Below, in pieces: positions 15,740 through 24,093 of a stretch of DNA of 64,000 nucleotides. Within the stretch, counting starts at the first letter, position 1. The number at the start of each line of letters is the position of its first letter. Under the pieces are notes generated by a model. The model saw only the letters and a list, made by a program, of their open reading frames with translations, did not search any database and was not told the origin of the DNA. The DNA comes from an uncultured bacterium. Its GTDB lineage: Bacteria > Nitrospirota > Thermodesulfovibrionia > Thermodesulfovibrionales > Dissulfurispiraceae. A program made the translations under genes and the position numbers. The stretch spans positions 1 through 64,000 of the forward strand of contig CALEDV010000010.1 in NCBI GenBank assembly GCA_937949555.1, written 5' to 3'.

Positions 15740-16348
15740 TTACGTGCCAATTGAATTAAGCCATCTTTTTATATCCTCTTGTCGGTCAATATCAAACCAC
15801 TCTGGCAGTAATGTGTATGAAACAGCCGCAGTCTCTACCCTATCTAAAGTCTGCCTTAGGACCTCTGGGGTGCCCCAAGCAATACCAGAAAACAAAGCCC
15901 TAAACATTGCCCTCATTCCAATAAGATAATAACCGCCATCCTCAGCAGGGCCAACTACAACCTCTTTATACTTGAGCTGCTCGTAAGCATCGTATATATA
16001 GTATGATGGCAAGGTTGGAGAGTCAGAACCAATGATACATACCCTTTTATAGCCACTTTCAAAGAGATACTCAAAGGCGTTGAGCAGCTTCTCTCCCAGG
16101 CCTTTCCCCCTTTGGGGATGAAGTTTCAACCACTCTGGGTATCTGAACCCCGATAGGTCTCCTATATAAAACCCAAATTTCTTGATATCCCTGCATGCCC
16201 GAGCATTATTAAAAGTATCCTGAAGCATCTGCCTGTAGAGTCTTAGAGCAATGTCCTCTCCCAATTGCTCAGCAATGCGGCGCTTTACCTTGCCAGGCTC
16301 AGGGATCCTAAAGAATATACCAAGGGCACAATCAGTATAAATATTCAC
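15740..16348 (-). CDS. TIGR04282-type glycosyltransferase (transferase 1 of arsenosugar-type clusters)
   Basis: 202 residues. FFRIPEPGKVKRRIAEQLG at the N-terminus corresponds to the PGxxKTRL nucleotide-sugar site; IIGSDSPTLP and GPAEDGGYYLIGM are diagnostic of the DUF2064/TIGR04282 family. These GT-A-fold enzymes usually accompany TIGR04283 transferases, and both were named for association with a radical SAM/selenodomain protein, now ArsS. The TIGR04283 gene and ArsS lie upstream on the same strand. The donor and acceptor are not known. GTG start. Confidence 0.82.
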   Translation of the reverse strand: MNIYTDCALGIFFRIPEPGKVKRRIAEQLGEDIALRLYRQMLQDTFNNARACRDIKKFGFYIGDLSGFRYPEWLKLHPQRGKGLGEKLLNAFEYLFESGYKRVCIIGSDSPTLPSYYIYDAYEQLKYKEVVVGPAEDGGYYLIGMRAMFRALFSGIAWGTPEVLRQTLDRVETAAVSYTLLPEWFDIDRQEDIKRWLNSIGT

Positions 16349-16447
16349 AATGAAAACTGAATCAGCCTTCTAACTCCCTTTTTTTCCTCCTTAAAAAATA
16401 CCCACCTTATAGGTAGGTGCTGGCTCATAGCCCTTTTAACCTCAACC

Positions 16448-18145
16448 TTACCCTGAGCCTAATGTATCCTTATTCATAAAATAACGTTTTACCAAAAAGG
16501 GTATGCCCATTGCTATAGAGGCAATGACAATACCAACTATAAGCCCTGTTATTTTGCCCTTGAGAATCAACTCTCCCATAGAGCTACCAAAGGCAGTATA
16601 TGCTATGCAGGAAGGAAGCATAAATACAAAGGTTGCCCATACATAGTGAAATAGGGGTATTGGAGTTAACCCAAACACATAGTTCAGCACTGGAAAGGGT
16701 AGTATAGGCATCAGGCGGGCAAAGGCAACTGCCTTCCAGCCATGCTTGTTGACCCTTTCATTAAGACTATGCCATCGCTCCTTTGAAAATCGCCTCTTTA
16801 CCCAATCTCCCATAATATATCGTGACAGCAAGAAAGGCACCGTTGCGCCTATGGTCGCACCTGTGATTGCAAAGACTGAACCCCATATGGGTCCCCAAAT
16901 AAAACCCGCGCCTAATGTGAGTGCAAGGCTCGGGATAAATACTGATGGGGCTGCTGAATAAAAGGCAATAAAAAGTGCCGGGGCCAAGACCTTGTTTGTC
17001 TCTATGAATTTCAAGATATTATCCACTGATATGTAGCCTTCGGCCCTCAATTTGGTTGTCAATATTATGATCGCAAGCAGTGTAAAGAGTAACGACATCT
17101 TCTGGAGGTTTATCTTTGATGATAAGGAGAGGCTCATCCTGTTTAGGTATTTTTTTAAAGCGCTTGGCACAGTTTCAAGTTTACTCACGCCCTTTAGTCC
17201 CTCTAACACATGGTACGCCTTAGCCCCTGAGTTTATAAACCTCGATTTACAGCCCATACAATAGGTAATAACCGTTGCGTTAGTGGAAAGGCTGTTTTTT
17301 TCTTTGTCCTCATTCACTCTTATAGCCTTCTTTGTGAAGGATGAGGATAGTTCAGAATTTAGGTGATGTAACCCACCACCTAAGCCACAACAATTTGGAA
17401 TCTTGTTTGCGCCTGTTGCCTCTGAAGAATTAGCAATAAAGTCTTTAGCTTTTTCTTGAACCTCCTTAAATCTAAAAGACGGACAGGGATGGTGAAGGGT
17501 AGCATCCTCTGGCAATTTATTTAAATCCCCTTTTTGTAGGATTTCAAATATGTGCCTGACCTCGATACCTTGCAAAAATTTGCTTAAGACCTTTGTGCAG
17601 TTGCCACAGCCTGTTATAACCTCTTTGATACCATAATCCTCTAAGCTTTTTTGAATCTCAGAGATAGCAGTGTTGACACGATTGACATCGCCCATTTGAT
17701 AGCAAGGGTCAAAACAGCAGTCAAGAACGAGACCAACCGATTTGTTGAACCTTATGGAGAGTAATTTTATAGAGGAATTTACAATATCAGGGCTAACACC
17801 AGCAAGCCCACAGCCAGGCCAAAAGGCTATTTCACAGTAGCTATAGTGCCTAAAGGGGAACTTATGTCCACGATTAGCAAAGGATTCAGAGGCACCGAGG
17901 GCATTTCTGACCCTGTTAGATACATTGCCCGATTGTAAAAGCAAGGTCTTTTTTGTATGTATCGCCTCTGAGGGCGCGAGTTTAAAGGGGCAAACCATAC
18001 TGCAGGCGCCACAGTTTGTGCATTCAAATACCTTGTCGTCCGCTCGCCTTAGTATCTCCTCAGGCTTGCCATAGGCGCTTAAGAAAGGACAGACCCTTTG
18101 GCACTTGCCACAGGAGTTACATTTATTGAGAAATTCCTTTATCAT
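16448..18145 (-). CDS. Fusion of Fe-S/CCG-domain oxidoreductase with TVP38/DedA-type membrane protein
   Basis: 565 residues. Two [4Fe-4S] ferredoxin motifs (C9-C12-C15-C19 and C42-C45-C48-C52) are followed by CCG-type cysteine-rich sequences as in HdrB/HdrD or GlpC: HPCPSF, CCGLGGG and CMGCKSR. After about residue 345 the protein becomes a TVP38/TMEM64 (VTT) membrane domain with several hydrophobic helices, including FARLMPILPFPVLNYVFGL. The fusion ties a cytoplasmic thiol/disulfide-type redox module to a membrane protein. TVP38 proteins recur in arsenosugar-type gene sets, which fits the neighbours. It overlaps the TIGR04283 gene by ATGA. The electron partner and substrate are unknown. Confidence 0.8.
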   Translation of the reverse strand: MIKEFLNKCNSCGKCQRVCPFLSAYGKPEEILRRADDKVFECTNCGACSMVCPFKLAPSEAIHTKKTLLLQSGNVSNRVRNALGASESFANRGHKFPFRHYSYCEIAFWPGCGLAGVSPDIVNSSIKLLSIRFNKSVGLVLDCCFDPCYQMGDVNRVNTAISEIQKSLEDYGIKEVITGCGNCTKVLSKFLQGIEVRHIFEILQKGDLNKLPEDATLHHPCPSFRFKEVQEKAKDFIANSSEATGANKIPNCCGLGGGLHHLNSELSSSFTKKAIRVNEDKEKNSLSTNATVITYCMGCKSRFINSGAKAYHVLEGLKGVSKLETVPSALKKYLNRMSLSLSSKINLQKMSLLFTLLAIIILTTKLRAEGYISVDNILKFIETNKVLAPALFIAFYSAAPSVFIPSLALTLGAGFIWGPIWGSVFAITGATIGATVPFLLSRYIMGDWVKRRFSKERWHSLNERVNKHGWKAVAFARLMPILPFPVLNYVFGLTPIPLFHYVWATFVFMLPSCIAYTAFGSSMGELILKGKITGLIVGIVIASIAMGIPFLVKRYFMNKDTLGSG

Positions 18146-18819
18146 TTGTATAATCTCACGAGTTTTTCTGGTTTAACTCCAAACATAAACAACAATGCAA
18201 TAACCACATTCCTTAAGCTCACAATTATAGCAGCCAGTGGATAACCCTTTAAAAGACGCCTTGATGAGACTGTGACAGGTTTATCAATCCTCTTTAACTT
18301 GCCTTTTTTCCTTAGCCGAAGGACAAGGTCAAGGTCTTCAAGGAATGGGAAGTCTCTAAAGCCTCCAATTTCTTTATAGACCCTTTTGCTCAGAAAAATC
18401 CCTTGGTCACCATAGGGCAAAGAGAAGAGCCGTGAACGGAGATTTGCAAAGGCCTCAACTAACCTGATCGAGAGGCTATCGCTATCAAACCGTAATCTAA
18501 AAAAACCCCCCACAAAACCACCCTTGATTACTTCTGCTAAGTCTTCGCCTGTAATATCCTCAGGCAAGGTTGCATCTGCGTGAACAAAAAGCAGTATGTC
18601 CCCTTGTGCTTCAGCAGCAGCCCTTTTAATCTGCACCCCCCTACCTTTTTGAGATTGTATAACTACTGCATCATGCTTTTTAGCTAAGGTAACGGTGTCA
18701 TCGGTGCTACCAGCGTCAACAACTATGATCTCAAAGGGACGAAGTTTTTTAGCACTGGCAATGCAATTAGAAATCCTTGCTTGTTCATTTAAAGTGGGGA
18801 TAATGATAGTTACTTGCAT
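18142..18819 (-). CDS. TIGR04283-type glycosyltransferase (transferase 2 of arsenosugar-type clusters)
   Basis: 225 residues, GT2 fold. MQVTIIIPTLNEQARI opens the nucleotide-sugar domain, VVDAGSTDDT follows, and LLFVHADATLP carries the DxD-like metal site. LPYGDQGIFLSKRVYKEIGG and FPFLEDLDL are diagnostic of TIGR04283. A hydrophobic C-terminal helix suggests membrane association. It lies between the Tat-exported YdjY-like protein and the Fe-S/TVP38 fusion, in the usual company of ArsS. Confidence 0.85.
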   Translation of the reverse strand: MQVTIIIPTLNEQARISNCIASAKKLRPFEIIVVDAGSTDDTVTLAKKHDAVVIQSQKGRGVQIKRAAAEAQGDILLFVHADATLPEDITGEDLAEVIKGGFVGGFFRLRFDSDSLSIRLVEAFANLRSRLFSLPYGDQGIFLSKRVYKEIGGFRDFPFLEDLDLVLRLRKKGKLKRIDKPVTVSSRRLLKGYPLAAIIVSLRNVVIALLFMFGVKPEKLVRLYK

Positions 18820-18888
18820 TATGAAGGATTCTTGCTGTGCAATACACTCTTTATTTTGGTTTCCCGCTATTTACAAAGATTCAAGTCT

Positions 18889-19548
18889 TTAACTTTGATT
18901 CGCAACTACATACCTCACCACCACAGGATGGCCGTCAACCTTTGGTAGTATTGCATCGTTACCCTTAAATTTAGAATTTGGCGATAGAGTCCTTTTAAAG
19001 TTGCTGATATTTGGATACCTTGCATTGCTTGTAATCGCTACCCAACAGCTCTCAAGACAGGTGATACAGCCTGTCTTTTCCTTTAATGCTGCCTCCTTGT
19101 TACCACCGAATCTAATTTCAAAACCCTTGCCAGCGCTGTCTAAAAGGATATCTTTGATTGGGTATTCTCTTAGTCCTTCCTTCCAAAACATGCTCACCTT
19201 AAGTATATCGCCTGCTACGGAAATACCTGTGTTATCTTCTGTGAGATTGTTTCCTGCCTTTGCCCCAATGCTCAAAAGCGCATCGTGAAAGTCAAGGGCG
19301 TCAACAAAGGATTTGAGTATTGCCTTGTCCTGAAGCTTGCCGCTTCTCGCCACAATTCCCCAATGGGGATTATCCTTAAAGGCCGATTTGAGGTTCAATT
19401 CTGTATAAATCAGCGCTGACATTGTGGCTCTGTCAATTATCAGTGGTGTTTGCCTTGAGGGTAATTCCCTTGCCTGGAGGAGCGTAATATCTTTAAACAA
19501 CATTGTAAAAACCGATAGCGCTAAAAATGTCCGTCTATTAAGTGTCAT
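18889..19548 (-). CDS. Tat-exported YdjY-like protein
   Basis: 219 residues. The N-terminus LNRRTFLALS is a twin-arginine signal followed by a hydrophobic stretch, so it is probably exported folded, perhaps with a cofactor. The body (FHDALLSIGAKAGNNLTEDN; GFEIRFGGNKEAA; GCITCLESCWVAITSNARYP) resembles YdjY-domain proteins, with a CxxCxxxC site that could hold metal or a cluster. The function is not established. I start at the ATG at 19548 (after AGGGG); an in-frame TTG lies three codons upstream. Its placement between ArsS-ArsM and the transferase suggests it belongs to the arsenic cluster. Confidence 0.65.
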   Translation of the reverse strand: MTLNRRTFLALSVFTMLFKDITLLQARELPSRQTPLIIDRATMSALIYTELNLKSAFKDNPHWGIVARSGKLQDKAILKSFVDALDFHDALLSIGAKAGNNLTEDNTGISVAGDILKVSMFWKEGLREYPIKDILLDSAGKGFEIRFGGNKEAALKEKTGCITCLESCWVAITSNARYPNISNFKRTLSPNSKFKGNDAILPKVDGHPVVVRYVVANQS

Positions 19549-19613
19549 AGCACACAACCCCTAATTACCTTTAATAATCGTCTTTTTGTCATGCCTTTGA
19601 CATGCCTCGTTTT

Positions 19614-21587
19614 TTAACAGCAACTGTCTTTTTGCGCCCGTGATTTGGCTATTGAAGTCGATGCACCACCTCTAAAAAGCCCATAATGCCTGCTAAAATC
19701 CCCTATTAATTCAAAGTAGTCTTTAAACCTCGTTTTACTTAGCATCAGTGCAGTATTACCGCACACAGGCTCCGGTTTGCCTTTTTCAAACAGGTGTCCC
19801 TCATCAAGGACAAATTTGTGCTCTGCCCCCTCAATACCACCTCTATAGATTGCCACATGACCATAATCCTCACAGGTATCTTCAAGACCAGCAATTTTAA
19901 ATAGCCTGTAGGTGATTGAGTAAAAGAGGGCATTTCCAATTTTTTTCTTGATCTCAGGGTTACTAATATCTACAATCCCCTTTGACATTACCCTAAGGTC
20001 AGTAAACCCAACTCCTTTTGCTATGCCCTCAAAGTCCCTGTAATAAAGTGCACCGCCAAGACATTCCCCATAAAGCACAGGGTCTTTCTTTATCTCCTCA
20101 GGTAGCCTTCTATCTGCATAGATATCTGAAAAGTACATCTCCCCGCCTTCTTTTAATATCCCATAGACCTGTCTTAAAAGTGACTCTTTGTCTTCTAAGA
20201 GATTTACCACACAGTTTGAGACCACTAGGTCAAGGCTACAGGGCTCAAACATATTGGGAAGATTTTCTATATAATAATGGATAAAGGCAATGTTTGGCTT
20301 TGAATAACCAAAGGCTTTGGTATGATAATCGACATATCGATTAGCTACCGCAACCTGCGACTCTGTCATATCTATGCCCCATACAAATCCGTCCTCACCG
20401 ACTAATTTAGAGATCACAAAACAGTCTCTCCCTGTGCCTGAGCCAAGGTCAAGGACCTTCAAGCCCTTTAACAGGAGCGGTATTGGTGAGCCACAGCCAT
20501 AGTATTTCTGCATCACCTCATCGGCTATTAGTTTGAGTGCCTCCTTAACATATGCAGGATAACTATCAGGACCGCAGCAGGCATTGGTCTTTAAGTCAGC
20601 GGTGCCTTTAAGGACATTGCCGTAGTAGTCTTTGACCGTTTCCTTTACATCCTTGATGAGCGAACCATGACAGCTACTACCACAAGATGCCACACAGGCA
20701 TAGCAGTGGGTATCACAGCTAACAGGCGCTTCAAAATTCCTAAAATCAATCTCCCAAAACCGCTTGTCCTCATAACCTGCAACCTTAATGCCCAAAGCCA
20801 AATTAAAGTCGCAATCATATATATTGCCTCTATAATCTACACTTATGAGGCTTCTACACATAAGATTGTTTAAGGTCTCATGATTAAAGTTGTTAACGAG
20901 GAGTTTCAAATAGTCGTCAAAGGCCTTTTGACTTTCAAGTCTCTTTTTAAACCTGCCGAGAGGGGCATTGGCAAGGCATAGCAGGTTGTTAAACTCAATT
21001 CCATAATTGGCTTTCAAAAGCTCCTTAAACTGCCTCTGATTTTGAAATTGCTCTGTGGGCAAATAGTCAGAGGCAGGATTGCTTACAAGGTCTATTACAA
21101 GGCCTTTTTCATGACCATAACCGATGTCATTTAGCCTTTTTAAAACCCTTATGCACCTATCAAACACGCCGTTACCCCTTTGCATGTTTGTAATCTCCCT
21201 ATGCGGGCTTGGTAGAGAGGCAATAAGCTTGACATTATGAGTTTGATAAAGTTTGAGCAGATGTCTGTAAGGGGCTTCATCTAATATCACAAGGTTTGTC
21301 CTAACAATTGGTGTGATGTCCTTCGCAGATAATTGTTCAATAAACAATGGAAGGTTTTCGTTCATCTCCGGCGAGCCACCAGTAAATTCAACGGTAGCAG
21401 AGGGCATCATGAGGATCTTTTTAAGCACTAACTCTGCAGTCTGTCTATCCATGATCCTTTTGCCCTTAGGTGATGCCTCGATGTGACAGTGACTGCAGGA
21501 GAGGTTACATTTATTGCCAAGGTTAATTTGAATAGTTTTTATAGTGTCTTTGATTAGTGGATTTTCATTCCAAAAGCCCTCATACAT
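19614..21587 (-). CDS. Fused ArsS radical SAM protein and ArsM arsenite methyltransferase
   Basis: 657 residues. Residues 1 to about 312 are ArsS (TIGR04167): radical SAM CNLSCSHC at 27-34 and a C-terminal Cys cluster CDTHCYACVASCGSSC at 291-306. The rest is ArsM: NVLKGTADLKTNACC, SAM motif LDLGSGTG around 380-386, and the arsenic-binding cysteines in SNCVVNL (Cys459) and GECLGGAL (Cys509). ArsM methylates As(III); ArsS is known to attach 5'-deoxyadenosine to dimethylarsenical on the way to arsenosugars. Many ArsS proteins carry selenocysteine in the GSSU motif; here the codon is Cys. The start at 21587 is set by GAGGAG seven bases upstream; a 28-residue basic extension is unlikely. Confidence 0.9.
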   Translation of the reverse strand: MYEGFWNENPLIKDTIKTIQINLGNKCNLSCSHCHIEASPKGKRIMDRQTAELVLKKILMMPSATVEFTGGSPEMNENLPLFIEQLSAKDITPIVRTNLVILDEAPYRHLLKLYQTHNVKLIASLPSPHREITNMQRGNGVFDRCIRVLKRLNDIGYGHEKGLVIDLVSNPASDYLPTEQFQNQRQFKELLKANYGIEFNNLLCLANAPLGRFKKRLESQKAFDDYLKLLVNNFNHETLNNLMCRSLISVDYRGNIYDCDFNLALGIKVAGYEDKRFWEIDFRNFEAPVSCDTHCYACVASCGSSCHGSLIKDVKETVKDYYGNVLKGTADLKTNACCGPDSYPAYVKEALKLIADEVMQKYYGCGSPIPLLLKGLKVLDLGSGTGRDCFVISKLVGEDGFVWGIDMTESQVAVANRYVDYHTKAFGYSKPNIAFIHYYIENLPNMFEPCSLDLVVSNCVVNLLEDKESLLRQVYGILKEGGEMYFSDIYADRRLPEEIKKDPVLYGECLGGALYYRDFEGIAKGVGFTDLRVMSKGIVDISNPEIKKKIGNALFYSITYRLFKIAGLEDTCEDYGHVAIYRGGIEGAEHKFVLDEGHLFEKGKPEPVCGNTALMLSKTRFKDYFELIGDFSRHYGLFRGGASTSIAKSRAQKDSCC

Positions 21588-21671
21588 GATAAAACTCCTC
21601 TTCTTTAGAATAGCTTCAGAATAACTTCCTGACAATCTTCGTTTTTTTAATTTTAATTTATAAAAGGGCAT

Positions 21672-21703
21672 AAAAAAGGGGGGCGCTTACACCCTCCCTT
21701 TTG
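21672..21703 (-). terminator. Rho-independent terminator after the mop-like gene
   Basis: On the minus strand AAAAGGGAGGG and GCCCCCCTTTT form a stem around a short loop, followed by a T-run. It lies 23 bases beyond the stop of the TOBE-domain gene and upstream of the ArsS-ArsM start, separating the two units. Confidence 0.75.
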
Positions 21704-21725
21704 TAGATTCTTTGAAGTAGTTCTT

Positions 21726-21935
21726 TTACTCCTTCACAGGCAATACATGGATTGCCTTGATGACAAGTTTTACCTTATCCCCTGGCTTTAAGTCAAGGTC
21801 TTCACATGATTCAGTAGTAAGCACTGATGCCATCTCTGCTGGAGTTGTAATGTCATATTTGACCAAAGACATTACATCACCCTTTTTAACAGACTTAACC
21901 TTTGCCGTAATGGCATTTCTTGCCCCGTATTTCAT
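21726..21935 (-). CDS. Mop/TOBE-domain molybdopterin-binding-like protein
   Basis: 69 residues. The pattern SARNxI.. V..VKKGDVMSLVKYDI followed by TTESCEDLDLKPGDKVKLVIKA is the single Mop (molbindin/TOBE) domain, which binds molybdate or tungstate as a multimer. Use: cytoplasmic storage or sensing of the oxyanion, relevant to molybdo- or tungsto-enzymes in anaerobes. A good ribosome-binding site (GGGAGGATT) lies within the end of a small upstream frame that stops one base before this ATG. Confidence 0.88.
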   Translation of the reverse strand: MKYGARNAITAKVKSVKKGDVMSLVKYDITTPAEMASVLTTESCEDLDLKPGDKVKLVIKAIHVLPVKE

Positions 21936-21936
21936 C

Positions 21937-22098
21937 TTAAATCCTCCCTTTATTTATCAATCTTTCCAAGGTATTGACTATCTTATAGCCTCCTCTTTCA
22001 ACTTCCCGTGCAAAGTTGACAGCAATCTTTTCAATGAATTATTGGCTAAATTTGCCACTACTTGCCCCTTTGAAACCTTTCCTTAACAAAGGCAACAT
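21937..22098 (-). pseudogene. Small ORF upstream of mop with one in-frame stop
   Basis: From an ATG at 22098 the frame reads MLPLLRKGFKGASSGKFSQ, then a TAA at residue 20, then FIEKIAVNFAREVERGGY and VNTLERLINKGRI, ending in TAA one base before the mop start. The stop-to-start spacing and the embedded mop ribosome-binding site look like a translationally coupled two-gene unit. The TAA could derive from CAA. I recognise no family. It is either a decayed small gene or coincidence. Confidence 0.35.
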
Positions 22099-22266
22099 GC
22101 CTGAACATAGATAATGACCCCCTTGTTATGGAATTAAAGATTTACAGGAGATAGCTTATCATTGACCATATCTTCTAATCCAATAGATTGCATCAATATT
22201 AACCATACCGTTCATAGAAATTGCCTATACTGAGTGGAATAATTCGTCTTGTCGTTGATTTTAGGT

Positions 22267-22272
22267 TATAAT
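22267..22272 (+). promoter_or_regulatory. Candidate -10 element before the small membrane protein
   Basis: TATAAT at 22267-22272, ten bases before an ATG at 22282 that lacks a ribosome-binding site. If used, the transcript would be nearly leaderless. No convincing -35 element is seen. This is where gene direction switches from leftward to rightward. Confidence 0.35.
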
Positions 22273-22281
22273 GACAGTCAC

Positions 22282-22512
22282 ATGTATGAGTTGCTTGGAA
22301 TATTTCTTGGAACCTGTCTGCTTAACATCCCCTTTGGTATTTTAAGAAGCAGACATAAGCCCTATTCTACCCTTTGGTTTTTTTACATTCACGTGCCGGT
22401 ACCGATTATATTCTTAATTAGACACTTAGCTAATGTAAGTTACTTTTACATACCCCTTTTTATGTGTGCGGCTATGCTTGGCCAGTATTTGGGCGGTAGA
22501 AAAGGATGTTAG
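22282..22512 (+). CDS. Small conserved-looking membrane protein
   Basis: 76 residues: MYELLGIFLGTCLLNIPFGI, then RSRHKPYSTLWFFYIHVPVP and two further hydrophobic stretches, ending YLGGRKGC. Three membrane helices are likely. Small proteins of this sequence type occur in anaerobic Gram-negative genomes as hypotheticals; no function is established. An upstream TTG at 22249 in frame is less likely than the ATG. It is followed 17 bases later by lnt and may be co-transcribed with it. Confidence 0.65.
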   Translation: MYELLGIFLGTCLLNIPFGILRSRHKPYSTLWFFYIHVPVPIIFLIRHLANVSYFYIPLFMCAAMLGQYLGGRKGC

Positions 22513-22529
22513 AATAGGGCAATAAATCT

Positions 22530-24080
22530 ATGAAAGTTTTTTTATTTAATATAAAACATTATTTGCCTGCTGTTATTTCCGGGGTCTTGATTGCCTTGTC
22601 CTTTCCAAAGCCTGATCTGTCCTTTCTTGCATGGTTTGCCCTTGTGCCTTTATTAGTATTTCTGCATGACAAGAATCTCAAAAAATCCTTTATTGCTGGA
22701 TTTATTACAGGACTTGTTTATTTTTTTTCGACCCTTTATTGGATCTATCATTCTTTAAACCACTACGGTTCCATCCCCCTTATACCAAGCTTGCTATCAG
22801 TGCTGCTTCTTTGCCTCTACTTAGCCCTGTATCCCGGGCTCTTCGCCTTTTTTTATTCCTACATAACGAAATCCTCTCCTCTACCCTCTATGGTAACTGC
22901 CCCTCTTTTGTGGACATCCCTTGAGTATGTTAGATCCTATTTCCTTTCGGGATTCCCTTGGTCAAGCCTCGGATATAGCCAGTATACATTCTTGCATTTT
23001 ATTCAGATTGCCGACATTACAGGCATATACGGCATATCCTTTTTCCTAGTCGCCTTTAACGGGGCTATTGCAGATGGAATATTGATTAAAAAAAGAAGAC
23101 TACAAAGGCCGCTGATGCCCCTTTATCCAACGGTCCTCAGCCTTTCAATCTACATATTACTATTTGTAGGGATATTTGTTTATGGCAATCTTCGCTTAAA
23201 CCATGATTTTGACTCTAAAAAAGTCAAGATAGTCCTTGTACAGGGAAACATAGAGCAGGATAAAAAGTGGGATCCCCTCTTTCAGAAATATGTAATGGAC
23301 TCTTACAAAAACCTGACCCTAGAGGCTTTAAGATACGATCCTGAGATAATAATATGGCCTGAGACTGCCCTGCCCTTTTATTTTGGCAAAGACAAGGCCC
23401 TGACAGAGGAGCTTTTAGATTTCCAAAGACAAACAGGGTCCTATCTCCTTACAGGTTCAATGCTCATTAAAAACAATAGGGACCCCAAATCAACACCCTC
23501 TCAAATATATACAAACAGCGCAATACTATTCGATAAGGACTCAAAGGTTTCATACATATACGACAAGATACACCTCGTGCCCTTTGGAGAATATGTACCT
23601 TTGAGGTCCGTACTGTTCTTTATAAACAAGTTGACCTATGGGATTGGTGATTACACACCAGGTAGTAGTCATTTAAAGGCAATTACACCCTATGGTTCCT
23701 TTGCTACGGTTATATGTTATGAGATAATATTCCCGGGATTAGTAAGAAAATTTTTTCTAAAGGGTGGGGATTTTCTCGTTAATATTACTAATGATGCATG
23801 GTTTGGCACCACAAGCGGTCCCTATCAACACTTCAATATGGCAGTCTTTAGGGCAATAGAAAACAGAAAACCAGTAATAAGGGCTGCTAATGCTGGTATT
23901 TCTGGATTTATAGACAGTAAAGGAATAATTGGTCATACATCCTCTTTATTTCACAGGACCTCTTTATATTCAGAGATAAAAACCAACCCTACTATAACCT
24001 TTTATACAAAATACGGGGATATTTTTCCTTATTTTGCAATTGTCCTTTCAATAATTTTATTATTTAAAAAAGACAAATAA
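22530..24080 (+). CDS. lnt: Apolipoprotein N-acyltransferase
   Basis: 516 residues. Several N-terminal membrane helices (about 10-215) precede a nitrilase-like periplasmic domain. The catalytic triad is visible: Glu in WPETALP, Lys in YDKIHLVPFGEYVP and Cys in TVICYE; VNITNDAWFG and AIENRKPVIRAANAGISG are family hallmarks. It adds the third acyl chain to outer-membrane lipoproteins, showing a diderm cell. The efflux adaptor lipoprotein at 51880 would be among its substrates. prfB follows after 13 bases. Confidence 0.95.
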   Translation: MKVFLFNIKHYLPAVISGVLIALSFPKPDLSFLAWFALVPLLVFLHDKNLKKSFIAGFITGLVYFFSTLYWIYHSLNHYGSIPLIPSLLSVLLLCLYLALYPGLFAFFYSYITKSSPLPSMVTAPLLWTSLEYVRSYFLSGFPWSSLGYSQYTFLHFIQIADITGIYGISFFLVAFNGAIADGILIKKRRLQRPLMPLYPTVLSLSIYILLFVGIFVYGNLRLNHDFDSKKVKIVLVQGNIEQDKKWDPLFQKYVMDSYKNLTLEALRYDPEIIIWPETALPFYFGKDKALTEELLDFQRQTGSYLLTGSMLIKNNRDPKSTPSQIYTNSAILFDKDSKVSYIYDKIHLVPFGEYVPLRSVLFFINKLTYGIGDYTPGSSHLKAITPYGSFATVICYEIIFPGLVRKFFLKGGDFLVNITNDAWFGTTSGPYQHFNMAVFRAIENRKPVIRAANAGISGFIDSKGIIGHTSSLFHRTSLYSEIKTNPTITFYTKYGDIFPYFAIVLSIILLFKKDK

Positions 24081-24093
24081 GGAGGAATAAGAC

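Noticed and set aside
21757-22086. 109-residue plus-strand ORF antisense to mop
   Set aside because: Antisense shadow of mop, which has a clear TOBE domain, ribosome-binding site and terminator on the other strand.
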